Shown: in pieces, positions 8,593-16,100 of the stretch
Layout: each line of letters begins with the position of its first letter
How positions within the stretch are numbered: the first letter of the stretch is position 1
NCBI GenBank assembly: GCA_016219275.1
Contig: JACRBM010000105.1
Span: 1-64,000 of the forward strand
Reading direction: 5' to 3'
Source of the DNA: Chloroflexota bacterium
Lineage (GTDB): Bacteria; Chloroflexota; Anaerolineae; UBA4142
DNA: 64,000 nucleotides
The notes under the pieces: generated by a model
Seen by the model: the letters and a program-made list of their open reading frames with translations, nothing else
Databases searched by the model: none
Told to the model about the DNA's origin: nothing
Position numbers and translations under genes: made by a program

Positions 8593-11415
8593 TTACATCC
8601 AGATCATTTGCGGCAATTCGATCAACGGCGGTGGCTGGTTCGCCGCGTGGAGCAATCGCTCCGCGCGTTCCGCGTTGTAGAGCAAGCCCGCAGCGCGCGC
8701 GCGTTCGGCAACCTGGGTCGCGATTTTATTCACGCGCGCCGGGTCGCGTTGCGCGAGCGCGAGCGCGGCAAGCGCCAACTGCCGATCCAGTTCCATCCAT
8801 AGCGGCACATCCCCCGACGGTTTGGCGAGCAGCGGCGCGGCGTGGTCCGCCTTGCCGTCCGCGATCAACGCGAGCGCGAGCGTCGTTTGCAAACGCAGAC
8901 GCACGGCGATCTCTTGTTGCGCGGGCGGCAGTGCGAGCGCGGCGCGCAACGTCGTCTGCGCTTCGCTTAGTTGCCCCTTGAGCATTTGCGTGACCGCGAG
9001 TTTGTCGCGCAAGTAACAGCGCATCCGTCCTTCGAGCCAGCTCTCCGAATCGCGCACGACGCGCGCGATCAACGCGTGCGATTCGTCCACGCGCCCAAGC
9101 GCGATGAGCACGGTCACACGCTGATTCTCCGCGAGCGTCAGACCTTCCTGATCCTTCATCTGCCGCGCGAGATCGCACGCCTGATCGAGCCGCGCGAGCG
9201 CGGTCGCGTAATCGGTCATCGCGCGATAATTGTTCGCGGTGTGGGTGAGGAACGTGACCACCGCGTACGTGTCGCCCAGCGCCTCCGCGCGCGCGAGCGC
9301 GTGATTCCGCATCTGCAACGATTCCGCGACCTGACCCAGGTCGTAGAGCATTCCCCCGACGCTCCCTAGCGCGCTGATTTCAAGATGCGCCAACCCGACC
9401 TGGTTCGCCAATTCGCCAGTGCGTCGCCAGAGATCAATCGCGCCGGCGTAATCGCCGCGCGAGCGTTTGAACGATCCCAGTTCATAGTACGCGCGCGCGC
9501 GAATCTCATCCGCCAAGCGCGAGGAGACGCGCGCCAACTCGTTCGCCAATTGCAGCGCCTCTTCCGCACACTGTTCGCCTTCGTCCATCCGCAGCAGTGA
9601 ATGCAAGTAACTGCTCGCGCTGATTGCCAGGCGCGCGCGCAACAAGGTGTCGTGCGGCGAAATCAGTTCGAGCGCGCGCGCGGTGAGTTGATACGCTTCG
9701 GCGCGTTGACCGCGTTGGCTCAACCGATTGGCGAGCCGGCGCATGATGTCTGCGCGCACCGCCGGCGCAACATTCGCTTGCTCCGCGAGCGCGAGCGCGT
9801 CGCGATAACTGGCTTCCGCGTCCGGCGCACGCACGGTGAGCAAAAGCAAATCGCCGCGCGCAACCAACAAGCGGCGGCGCGTTTCCGGTTTGAGCGCGGC
9901 GTGGCGCGGTTGTTTGAGCATCGCTTCGATCACTTGTGCGGCGGCGAGCGCCTGACCGTTTTGGAACAAGGTCTCGACCTGATTCGAAACCAAGTCCACC
10001 GCGAGCGTGAGTTGCCCGGCGTGAACGCGATGATGCGCGGCTTCGAGCACATCGCCGCGCGCATCGTACCACTCGGCGGCGAGGCGATGCAAGCGGCGGC
10101 GGCGCGGTAGATCGGCGACGAGCGCGTGATAAAAATGATCGCGCACGAGTGGATGCAACGACGCGTGCATCGGATGTTGAATCAGATGACGGCGTTGTAA
10201 TTCGCCGACCGCGCGGCGATAATCGAAATGCTCATCTGTGCCGCGCAACAACTCGACCAGACTTTCGTCACCCAGGTCAACGGGCTGGCGAAAGATCGAG
10301 AGGAGCGACGCGAGCCGCGCGGTATTCGCGGGCAAGTGGCGGAGCACCGCGTCGAGCAAGTACGTCGCGACCTGGGGTTGACGTTCCAGGTGCGCGATAA
10401 ATCGCGTTGCGTCCGCGTCGCCGCGCGCGCCGCGCAATTGTCCGACCGCGAGCCGAATCAACATGGGACTGCCGCCGGTCTTGTTCCACAAACGTTCCAC
10501 GAGATCGGGCGTGAGCGCGCCGCCGATCAACGCGATGAGCGCGTTGGCTTCCGTCGGCGCGAGTCCTTCCATTGGCACGGTGATGACGTTGGGTAGCGGC
10601 ACGTCTTCGCGGCTGATGAACAGCAGATTGCAAAACGCGGACGCGATGAGATGTTGAAAAACCTGGGTGATATCCGAATCGTTCTGCACGAGTTGCGCGT
10701 TGTCGAAACAGAGGAGCGGGCGGAGCGGCGTCAAGCCCGCGCTGATCAAACTGATTTTTTGATCGAGGCGCATCGGCGTTTCGCGGCGTTCGCGTAAGAT
10801 CGGCTCGGCGCGCGATTGTCCGCGCGCGACGAGAAAGAGCGCGAGGCGCCGGAGAATCGCGTCCACCGAAGTCGTGACCTCGGCGGTGAATGTGAGCCAA
10901 AAGACGGGTTGCGTTTGCGCGCACTCCCGCGCGAGCGCGGCGGACAGCGCGGTCTTGCCGAGTCCCGCCATCCCGACGAGCGCGAGGCGATGATGCAGGC
11001 GCAGTTGCGCGCGCAGATTCGCGAGCGCGGCATCGCGCGGAATGTTGGGCGTGGGCGGCGCGGGAATATCTTCGAGCGCGCCGAGGTCTTCAATCGTTTC
11101 GGTTTCGGATTGAACGATGGTGCGCTGAATCGTCAGACGATTTGTCCGCGCGGGTGTGGCGGCGAGTTGCATCAAGCGCGCGGCGAACGCCGGTTCGTTT
11201 TGCAAATCGAGCGCGGGCACGAACAACGCGGCAATCGTCGCCTGGTCGGGTAGCCAGCGGTTTTGCTCAAAGCGGCAAATCTGCGCGACGCTGTACCCCG
11301 CCGCGGTCGCCAGCTCTTGTTGCGTGAGTTGTGCGCGGCGACGCAGAAAGCGCAGCAGTTCGCCAAACGTGTCGAAGGATTCGGGTGTGATTGCCGATTT
11401 GCGGGTGGTTGTCAT
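8593..11415 (-). CDS. HTH (XRE) - NTPase (NB-ARC/STAND) - TPR transcriptional regulator
   Basis: A 940-residue signal-transduction NTPase. Residues about 15-70 form an XRE-type helix-turn-helix (L-T-Q-Q-E-L-A-T-A-A-G-Y-S-V-A-Q-I). Residues 148-155 are a Walker A loop (GMAGLGKT), followed by L-L-C-F-D-N-A-Q as a Walker-B-like strand. The C-terminal half is helical A/L/R-rich repeat of TPR character. This is the architecture of STAND regulators such as the AfsR or MalT-like groups, which oligomerise on ligand binding. The ligand and target genes are not evident. A possible minus-strand promoter (TGTCAA at 11451-11456, ATTTTC at 11429-11434) would give a very short leader. Confidence 0.85.
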   Translation of the reverse strand: MTTTRKSAITPESFDTFGELLRFLRRRAQLTQQELATAAGYSVAQICRFEQNRWLPDQATIAALFVPALDLQNEPAFAARLMQLAATPARTNRLTIQRTIVQSETETIEDLGALEDIPAPPTPNIPRDAALANLRAQLRLHHRLALVGMAGLGKTALSAALARECAQTQPVFWLTFTAEVTTSVDAILRRLALFLVARGQSRAEPILRERRETPMRLDQKISLISAGLTPLRPLLCFDNAQLVQNDSDITQVFQHLIASAFCNLLFISREDVPLPNVITVPMEGLAPTEANALIALIGGALTPDLVERLWNKTGGSPMLIRLAVGQLRGARGDADATRFIAHLERQPQVATYLLDAVLRHLPANTARLASLLSIFRQPVDLGDESLVELLRGTDEHFDYRRAVGELQRRHLIQHPMHASLHPLVRDHFYHALVADLPRRRRLHRLAAEWYDARGDVLEAAHHRVHAGQLTLAVDLVSNQVETLFQNGQALAAAQVIEAMLKQPRHAALKPETRRRLLVARGDLLLLTVRAPDAEASYRDALALAEQANVAPAVRADIMRRLANRLSQRGQRAEAYQLTARALELISPHDTLLRARLAISASSYLHSLLRMDEGEQCAEEALQLANELARVSSRLADEIRARAYYELGSFKRSRGDYAGAIDLWRRTGELANQVGLAHLEISALGSVGGMLYDLGQVAESLQMRNHALARAEALGDTYAVVTFLTHTANNYRAMTDYATALARLDQACDLARQMKDQEGLTLAENQRVTVLIALGRVDESHALIARVVRDSESWLEGRMRCYLRDKLAVTQMLKGQLSEAQTTLRAALALPPAQQEIAVRLRLQTTLALALIADGKADHAAPLLAKPSGDVPLWMELDRQLALAALALAQRDPARVNKIATQVAERARAAGLLYNAERAERLLHAANQPPPLIELPQMIWM

Positions 11416-11555
11416 TGGAATGGCGATATTTTCTACATTTGCGAATGAATTGTCAAACGATTGGCGTTAGAAAGCCGCAAGAAAAATGGTGGGCGGGTGA
11501 CTATGAAAAAAATGTCAACTATCGCGCCGCGAATTTTGGTATAACACAGGCAGAT
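11416..11555. other. Divergent intergenic region
   Basis: Holds candidate minus-strand promoter elements for the STAND gene and, on the plus strand, TATAAC at 11540-11545 with no convincing -35 box at standard spacing. No open frame here is credible. Confidence 0.4.
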
Positions 11556-11715
11556 TGTAGGGCAAGTTTCTAACTTGCCCAGGTAGGGACAAGTTGGGAA
11601 CTTGCCCAGGTAGGGACAAGTTGGGAACTTGCCCAGGTAGGGACAAGTTGGGAACTTGCCCAGGTAGGGACAAGTTGGGAACTTGCCCAGGTAGGGACAA
11701 GTTGGGAACTTGTCC
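11556..11715. repeat. Tandem array of 27-bp self-palindromic units
   Basis: Five contiguous 27-bp units begin at 11581, 11608, 11635, 11662 and 11689, preceded by a diverged 25-bp copy (11556-11580). Each unit reads AGGTAGGGACAAGTT, then GGG, then AACTTGCCC, so each one is itself a palindrome (GGGCAAGTT-type arms). Units 1-4 are identical and the fifth differs at its end. The array ends about 20 bases before the LuxR-type ORF, within its likely leader. The single-copy GGCAAGTT.AACTTGCC palindrome recurs at 17298, 22602, 26243 and 47745. There are no spacers, so this is not CRISPR. Confidence 0.9.
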
Positions 11716-11736
11716 TACATTTCGGAGGAGGGCAAA

Positions 11737-11940
11737 ATGAATCACCTTAGTGCGCGCGAACGCGAGATCATCGCCTTGGTCGCGACGGGCGCGAGCAATA
11801 AAGAGATCGCGTACCAACTTGCGCTTAGTAGCAAGACAGTGACGAATGTGCTGACGCGCGTGTTTGCAAAAACGCAAACGCGTTCGCGCACCGAATTGGC
11901 AGTGCGTTGGGTCCGTTCGGCGCCGATGGCGACCGGCTAG
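11737..11940 (+). CDS. Stand-alone LuxR/GerE-type helix-turn-helix protein
   Basis: A 67-residue protein that is essentially one GerE domain: L-S-A-R-E-R-E-I-I-A-L-V, then N-K-E-I-A-Y-Q-L and S-S-K-T-V-T-N-V-L. It lacks the receiver or ligand-binding domain usual in this family. The ATG at 11737 is preceded by GGAGGAGGG (11724-11732) at ideal spacing; an in-frame TTG at 11710 would start inside the repeat array and is less likely. It heads a three-gene operon with the next small protein and a lipoprotein. Confidence 0.85.
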   Translation: MNHLSAREREIIALVATGASNKEIAYQLALSSKTVTNVLTRVFAKTQTRSRTELAVRWVRSAPMATG

Positions 11941-11954
11941 AAAGGATGCTGGCG

Positions 11955-12170
11955 ATGGCGCGAGTCATCCGGCGGGTACGCAAGCTCGTGACGACGGAAA
12001 CGTGGACCATCACCTGGGACGACGCCGGCGAATCGTTCATCGCGATTGCGTCTCCCGTCCATCACACCCGCGTCTCTATCGAAATTATCGAACTAGGCGA
12101 TCCTGCCGACGATCAACCACACTGGTTCGACGCGGGAGTACCAATCACACAGGTGGAGGAGGTTCTATGA
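11955..12170 (+). CDS. Small conserved-looking protein of unknown function
   Basis: About 71 residues, not recognised. It begins with a basic segment (R-V-I-R-R-V-R-K) and continues with a W-T-I-T-W-D-D-A-G-E-S-F-I-A-I-A-S-P strand pattern, suggesting a small beta-rich domain. GAAAGGA at 11940-11946 favours the ATG at 11955; an ATG at 11946 is also possible. Its stop overlaps the next start as ATGA, so the two are probably translationally coupled. Confidence 0.6.
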   Translation: MARVIRRVRKLVTTETWTITWDDAGESFIAIASPVHHTRVSIEIIELGDPADDQPHWFDAGVPITQVEEVL

Positions 12171-12643
12171 ATGGCAAGTTTTTTCTCGTTGCCTTTGTCG
12201 CGTTCATCGTGATGTCCTTGAACGCATGTGGTGTGTTGAGCGGCGCGAGCGCGGCAACGATCAACGACGTGCCGGCGTATCCCGGCGCAAGCGAGTTGAA
12301 AGCGGGCGATAGTCGCGTGGGCGATACGCTCGCCAAGAACATGCAGGGCGATGCCGCGCTGCGGCAAGCGATGGGCGCGGGCGGCAAGATGGAGCAAAAA
12401 GGTTTCGTCATGCCGAAAGAGGCGACGTGGGACGCCGTGAAAAGATTCTACGACGACAAGTTGAAAGCGGCGGGCTGGGGCGACAACGGTATGGTGAGCA
12501 ACGTGCTCGCGCAGGTGAATCAGCAAAACGAAATGACGCAAACCGCGCTGTACTTGCGCGGCAATCAAAACCTCGCGGTGATCCGCATCGTAGATCCGAT
12601 CTCGAAAGACGCGATGTTGATTGTGTCGCTTTCAACACGGTAA
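12167..12643 (+). CDS. Lipoprotein of unknown function
   Basis: 158 residues. The N-terminal signal peptide (F-F-L-V-A-F-V-A-F-I-V-M) ends in the lipobox L-N-A-C, so the mature protein should be lipid-anchored outside the membrane. The mature part has P-A-Y-P-G-A followed by a domain with W-D-A-V-K-R-F-Y-D-D-K-L-K-A-A-G-W, a pattern seen in small secreted domains that pair a pseudo-substrate strand with a Y-D-x-x-L-x-x-x-G-W helix. GGAGGAGG precedes the ATG. The specific function is unknown. Confidence 0.8.
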   Translation: MNGKFFLVAFVAFIVMSLNACGVLSGASAATINDVPAYPGASELKAGDSRVGDTLAKNMQGDAALRQAMGAGGKMEQKGFVMPKEATWDAVKRFYDDKLKAAGWGDNGMVSNVLAQVNQQNEMTQTALYLRGNQNLAVIRIVDPISKDAMLIVSLSTR

Positions 12644-12777
12644 CGGGAATTCCAAATCGGCGCGTAGTGGCGAAGCATTTGCATGAAACTCTTGGCTTGG
12701 GCAGATTGCTTTTCAAATGGAAACCGGCTTGTTCAAGAATCAAATCGTGGCAAATGCTTCGCCCCTCCAAGACCTAT
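12644..12777. repeat. Intergenic region with GCGAAGCATTTGC inverted repeat
   Basis: Contains GTGGCGAAGCATTTGC and, about 75 bases on, its partner GCAAATGCTTCGCCCC, forming a long-armed palindrome upstream of the promoter at 12778. No open frame is convincing. Confidence 0.6.
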
Positions 12778-12805
12778 TTGACTTGGCAGGCAATCTGAGT
12801 ATAAT
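12778..12805 (+). promoter_or_regulatory. Sigma-70-type promoter of the exporter island
   Basis: TTGACT (12778-12783) and a perfect TATAAT (12800-12805) are separated by 16 bases. Transcription should start near 12812, giving a leader of about 240 bases before the ABC transporter gene. Confidence 0.85.
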
Positions 12806-12834
12806 GCGGTCATTCTAACGAAAGGAGCAATGGG

Positions 12835-12888
12835 ATGGTGTACTACAACCTTATCGGCGGTCTGAAGGGAGTTTTCACCCTGCCGTAG
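12835..12888 (+). CDS. Candidate 17-residue leader peptide
   Basis: ATG at 12835 opens an ORF encoding MVYYNLIGGLKGVFTLP, ending at TAG. AAAGGAG (12821-12827) is at ideal distance (7 bases). An overlapping ATG at 12830 (11 codons, other frame) is too close to the SD. The ORF lies between a strong promoter and two intrinsic terminators, ahead of an ABC exporter gene. This is the layout of translation-dependent attenuation used for antibiotic-resistance genes. Expression is not proven. Confidence 0.6.
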   Translation: MVYYNLIGGLKGVFTLP

Positions 12889-12919
12889 TGCGCCCATTGC
12901 CGGAATGATGTAACGGTTT

Positions 12920-12959
12920 CGCCGTGGGTCGCATTACGCCCACGGCGATTTTGTTTTTT
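12920..12959 (+). terminator. Intrinsic terminator 1 in the exporter leader
   Basis: Perfect 9-bp stem CGCCGTGGG (12920-12928) / CCCACGGCG (12939-12947) with a ten-base loop and the T-rich tail ATTTTGTTTTTT. It lies 31 bases after the leader ORF stop and 94 bases before the ABC gene, so it can serve as an attenuator. Confidence 0.85.
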
Positions 12960-12981
12960 GCGCTATTTGCGCGCGTGTTTG

Positions 12982-13012
12982 CCGTGGGTTCTCTGTGACT
13001 CACGGTTTTTTT
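12982..13012 (+). terminator. Intrinsic terminator 2 in the exporter leader
   Basis: Stem CCGTGGGT (12982-12989) / ACTCACGG (12998-13005) with one G-T pair, followed by seven Ts. Both terminators share the GCCGTGGG word, so one upstream segment could pair with either. The second sits only 40 bases before the ABC start. Confidence 0.8.
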
Positions 13013-13052
13013 ATTCCTGCGTGTCCAACGCAGGGTCCGTTGGAGGTTTACG

Positions 13053-13871
13053 ATGTCAATCGCGATTGCTCTCGAAATGCAGAACGTCTCCAAAAGTTTT
13101 GTAACCGCCGGCTGGAATCCGTTCAAGCGCGGCGATGCCGCACACAAACCGGTGCGCGCGGTGGATAACATTTCGATTCAAGTCCAACGCGGTGAAATCC
13201 TCGGCGTGCTCGGACCGAACGGCTCTGGCAAATCCACATTCATTCGCTTGATTTCGACTCTGCTCGTGCCCGATACCGGACGCGTGACGATTTTCGGTCA
13301 CGATGTCGTACGCGAGGAACGCGCGGTGCAGAAACTGATCAACCGCGTGTCGGTCGAAGCCGCGTTTTTTAAGAAACTGTCGCCGCTCGAAAATCTGATG
13401 TACGGCGCGCGCTTGTACGGTTTGGACGGTACGGACGCGCGCGCGAAAATCGCCGCGATTCTCAAGCGCCTCGATGTGCGCGCGGGCGCGATCAACCAGC
13501 CGATGGAAGAAATGTCGCGCGGGATGCAACAAAAGGTTGCGATCGCGCGCGCGTTGCTCACCGCGCCGGTCTTGCTCCTGCTCGACGAACCGACGACGGG
13601 ACTCGACCCGCGCAGCAAGCGCGAAGTGCAAACGCTCGTGCGCGAATTGCGCGACCAGCACGATGCGACCATCGTCCTGACGACGCACGACATGAGCGAA
13701 GCGGACGCGCTGTGCGACCGCATCGCGATCATCGCCGACGGCAAAATCGTCGCGCTCGATACGCCGGACGCGCTCAAACGATTGGTCCATCGCAACGCAC
13801 ACCCGCCGACGCTCGAAGACGTGTTTATGCAATTGACCGGCAAGCAACTCAAAACAGAGAGTGACGTGTGA
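13053..13871 (+). CDS. ABC-2-type transporter, ATP-binding protein
   Basis: 272-residue ATPase of the DrrA/CcmA class. Walker A G-P-N-G-S-G-K-S-T near residue 56, signature M-S-R-G-M-Q-Q-K near 151, Walker B L-L-L-L-D-E-P-T-T-G-L-D near 172 and the H-loop T-T-H-D. The S-R-G-M signature variant (in place of S-G-G-Q) is common in ABC-2 drug and polysaccharide exporters. GGAGG precedes the ATG. The matching permease is at 15190, separated by two acetyltransferases, and all are on one strand. Regulation by the leader at 12778-13012 is likely. Confidence 0.92.
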   Translation: MSIAIALEMQNVSKSFVTAGWNPFKRGDAAHKPVRAVDNISIQVQRGEILGVLGPNGSGKSTFIRLISTLLVPDTGRVTIFGHDVVREERAVQKLINRVSVEAAFFKKLSPLENLMYGARLYGLDGTDARAKIAAILKRLDVRAGAINQPMEEMSRGMQQKVAIARALLTAPVLLLLDEPTTGLDPRSKREVQTLVRELRDQHDATIVLTTHDMSEADALCDRIAIIADGKIVALDTPDALKRLVHRNAHPPTLEDVFMQLTGKQLKTESDV

Positions 13872-13919
13872 CGGGTGGCGCGTAACGAGTGACGTAACAA
13901 ATATTTTCGGAGATTCAAA

Positions 13920-14468
13920 ATGCAAACACAACTTTTTCAAGGTACGCTCATTCGCCTCGGCGCGCTGGATGCCGACCGCGACGCGGAGATCGAATCGCGC
14001 TGGACGCAGGACGCGGAGTACGTGCGGATGCTGGGCGTCGCGCCGATTCGCCCGCGCTCGCCCAATCAAATCAAAAAGCAGTACGAAGAAATCGCGAAGA
14101 ACGAACGCCAGTTTCATTTCGCGATTCGCGCGTGCGACGACGACCGGATGATCGGATTCGTGCGGCTCGCACGCATCGAGTGGACGCACGGCATCGCACT
14201 GCTCACGTTCGGCATCGGCGACGCGGACGCGCGCGGCAAGGGCTATGCGCGCGAAGCGTTGACACTCGCCCTGCAGTACGCGTTCGACGAACTTAACTTG
14301 CATCGGGTCGCCGCCCAAGTGCCCGATTACAACGCGCGTGCCAAACAGATACTGGAACGCGCCGGGTTTGTGCTCGAAACGCGTCGCCGCGAGGTGATTC
14401 ATCGCGATGGCAAACGGTGGGATTTGTTGGGATACGGCATTTTGCGAAATGAATGGAGTCAAAAATGA
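13920..14468 (+). CDS. GNAT-family N-acetyltransferase (RimJ/RimL type), copy 1
   Basis: 182 residues with L-F-Q-G-T-L-I-R-L-G-A-L-D at the N-terminus, the acetyl-CoA loop region D-A-D-A-R-G-K-G-Y-A-R-E-A and the terminal N-L-H-R-V-A-A-Q-V-P-D-Y-N-A-R-A motif typical of RimJ/RimL-like enzymes. It transfers an acetyl group to an amine; the substrate could be a protein N-terminus or an aminoglycoside-like drug. It overlaps the next gene by ATGA. The two share the same N-terminal layout and are tandem paralogues. Confidence 0.9.
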   Translation: MQTQLFQGTLIRLGALDADRDAEIESRWTQDAEYVRMLGVAPIRPRSPNQIKKQYEEIAKNERQFHFAIRACDDDRMIGFVRLARIEWTHGIALLTFGIGDADARGKGYAREALTLALQYAFDELNLHRVAAQVPDYNARAKQILERAGFVLETRRREVIHRDGKRWDLLGYGILRNEWSQK

Positions 14469-15031
14469 ATTCGACATTGTTGCAAGGTGAACGCGTGCGA
14501 CTTGCCGCGGCGAACGCGGACAAGGATGCTGAAGTGGTGGCGCATTGGTCGCGCGATTCGGAATACGCGCGCTTGCTCGATACCGACCCGGCAACACCGC
14601 GTTCGACTCCGCAGACCAAAGAGAGCATTCAAAAGTGGATGGAGAACGACGATCCCACCAGTTTCGGTTTTATGATTCGCACGCTCGCCGATGACAAGCT
14701 GATCGGTTTTGTCGGTTTGAGTGGCATCAGTTGGTCGTCCGGCGATGGCTGGGTCGGTATCGGCATCGGCGAACGCGACTATTGGGGCAAAGGGTACGGC
14801 ACGGACGCGATGCGTGTGCTCCTGCGTTTCGCCTTCACCGAACTGAATCTTCATCGCGTTTCGCTGAGCGTGTTCGGTTACAACGCACGCGCCATGCGCG
14901 CGTACGAAAAAGCCGGTTTTCGGGTCGAAGGGCGTGCGCGCGAACTCATGCGCCGTGAGGGTGGGCGGTACGATGTGATCTGGATGGGGATTTTGCGCGC
15001 AGAATGGGAAGTGGTAAATGGTAATTCGTAA
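14465..15031 (+). CDS. GNAT-family N-acetyltransferase (RimJ/RimL type), copy 2
   Basis: 188 residues from the ATG at 14465, which overlaps the preceding stop (ATGA) and follows GGAG at 14455-14458. It contains L-L-Q-G-E-R-V-R-L-A-A, the CoA loop D-Y-W-G-K-G-Y-G-T-D-A and N-L-H-R-V-S-L-S-V-F-G-Y-N-A-R-A-M-R-A-Y-E-K-A-G-F, all canonical. It is a tandem duplicate of the upstream gene and translationally coupled to it. Substrate unknown. Confidence 0.9.
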   Translation: MNSTLLQGERVRLAAANADKDAEVVAHWSRDSEYARLLDTDPATPRSTPQTKESIQKWMENDDPTSFGFMIRTLADDKLIGFVGLSGISWSSGDGWVGIGIGERDYWGKGYGTDAMRVLLRFAFTELNLHRVSLSVFGYNARAMRAYEKAGFRVEGRARELMRREGGRYDVIWMGILRAEWEVVNGNS

Positions 15032-15047
15032 TTACCATTTACCTTTT
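15013..15047 (+). terminator. Hairpin at the end of GNAT copy 2
   Basis: GGTAAATGGTAAT (15013-15025) and ATTACCATTTACC (15031-15043) pair perfectly and are followed by TTTT. The hairpin overlaps the last codons of the gene, so repeat-derived sequence appears to encode the protein's C-terminus. It could act as a weak terminator. Confidence 0.6.
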
Positions 15048-15059
15048 ACAACACCTTCG

Positions 15060-15180
15060 CCAAAATCATAAATTCATCCGCGAATAACGCGAATGAATTT
15101 AAAAATTAGCGGAGATTCGCGTTATTCGCGGATAAAAAAACGGGTGAAAACGATTTGGCGAAGGTATTGTTTTACCAAGA
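15060..15180. repeat. Long inverted repeat (CGCGAATAACGCGAAT family)
   Basis: Left arm ATCCGCGAATAACGCGAAT and right arm ATTCGCGTTATTCGCGGAT are nearly perfect complements around an AT-rich centre, flanked by CACCTTCGCCAAAATC and GATTTGGCGAAGGT, which also pair. The whole block is one nested palindrome between the acetyltransferase and the permease. Confidence 0.8.
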
Positions 15181-15189
15181 GGATAAAAA

Positions 15190-16014
15190 ATGACGGCACT
15201 CGTCTACGAACTCAAAGCAAGTTACGCGTTCATCGAACGCAATATCAATATCGTGAAACGATACTGGGCGTGGGAGATCGTATGGTTGTTCTACTCGATC
15301 ACCAACTCGCTCTCGGTTGCGTTCATCGCGCCCGGCGTCGGCGCGTTGAGTAACGCGGCGGTGGACAGTCACTATCTCGTGCTGTATCTCATCATCGGCA
15401 CGATTGTGTGGCGCTACCTCTCGGTGATTTTCTATTGGCTCACCGACATCATCGGGATGGAACGCTGGGAAGGCACGATCGAGTACACGCTGATGGCGCC
15501 GATCACGCGTCTCACGCATCTCGCCGGGCACACCGCGTTCGCGGTTGTGTACTCGATGATCCACACGGCGGTCATTCTCGGCATCACTGCGCTCTTCTTC
15601 GAGATTGACCTATCGAAAGCGAATCTTATCGGCGGCACGCTCGTGTTGCTCGTCGGTAGCATTTCGTTCATCGGCGTCGGCGTCGCGGTCGCGATCCTGC
15701 CCTTGCTCTTTCCGGAAAAAGGACAACAGATGACGCACGTCATCATCTCGTTGTTGTTGCTCGTGTCCGGTGTGTACTATCCCGTGACGGTGTTGCCGGG
15801 CTGGTTGCAAGTCTTCGCGCGTTACTCGCCCGCGACGTACGTGCTCGAAGGTTCGCGCGCCGCGTTGCTCGACGGCGCGCCCACGCTCGCGCTATGGCAG
15901 TACATCGCGCCGCTCATCGTGATGGGCGCGTTGCTCGTGCCGCTCGGCTTGTGGATGTTCCGTACCGCGGAGCAGTACGCCAAGCGGACGGGGAAACTGA
16001 AACGAAATGGATAG
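15190..16014 (+). CDS. ABC-2-type transporter, permease protein
   Basis: 274 residues with about six hydrophobic segments and the ABC-2 permease pattern (N-terminal cytoplasmic helix, then paired membrane helices, with G-V-Y-Y-P-V-T-V-L-P before the last helices, matching the Y-P-x-x-x-L-P motif). It should pair with the ATPase at 13053 to form an efflux system. AAGAGGAT lies ahead of the ATG. The substrate is not evident. Confidence 0.9.
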   Translation: MTALVYELKASYAFIERNINIVKRYWAWEIVWLFYSITNSLSVAFIAPGVGALSNAAVDSHYLVLYLIIGTIVWRYLSVIFYWLTDIIGMERWEGTIEYTLMAPITRLTHLAGHTAFAVVYSMIHTAVILGITALFFEIDLSKANLIGGTLVLLVGSISFIGVGVAVAILPLLFPEKGQQMTHVIISLLLLVSGVYYPVTVLPGWLQVFARYSPATYVLEGSRAALLDGAPTLALWQYIAPLIVMGALLVPLGLWMFRTAEQYAKRTGKLKRNG

Positions 16015-16100
16015 TGAACAGTATTCAGTGTTCAGAATTCAGTATTCAGAACTGGGTGACTGAACACTGGACACTGAAGACTGAAGACTGAATACTGGGA
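16015..16100. repeat. Intergenic repeat (CAGTGTTCAG / CTGAACACTG family)
   Basis: Direct repeats of CAGTATTCAG and CAGTGTTCAG, then the complementary CTGAACACTGGACACTGAAGACTGAA-type words, so the region folds back on itself. The same family fills 20862-20945. No coding content. Confidence 0.85.

Noticed and set aside
11556-11715. CRISPR array
   Set aside because: Units are directly tandem with no spacers and no cas genes are nearby.
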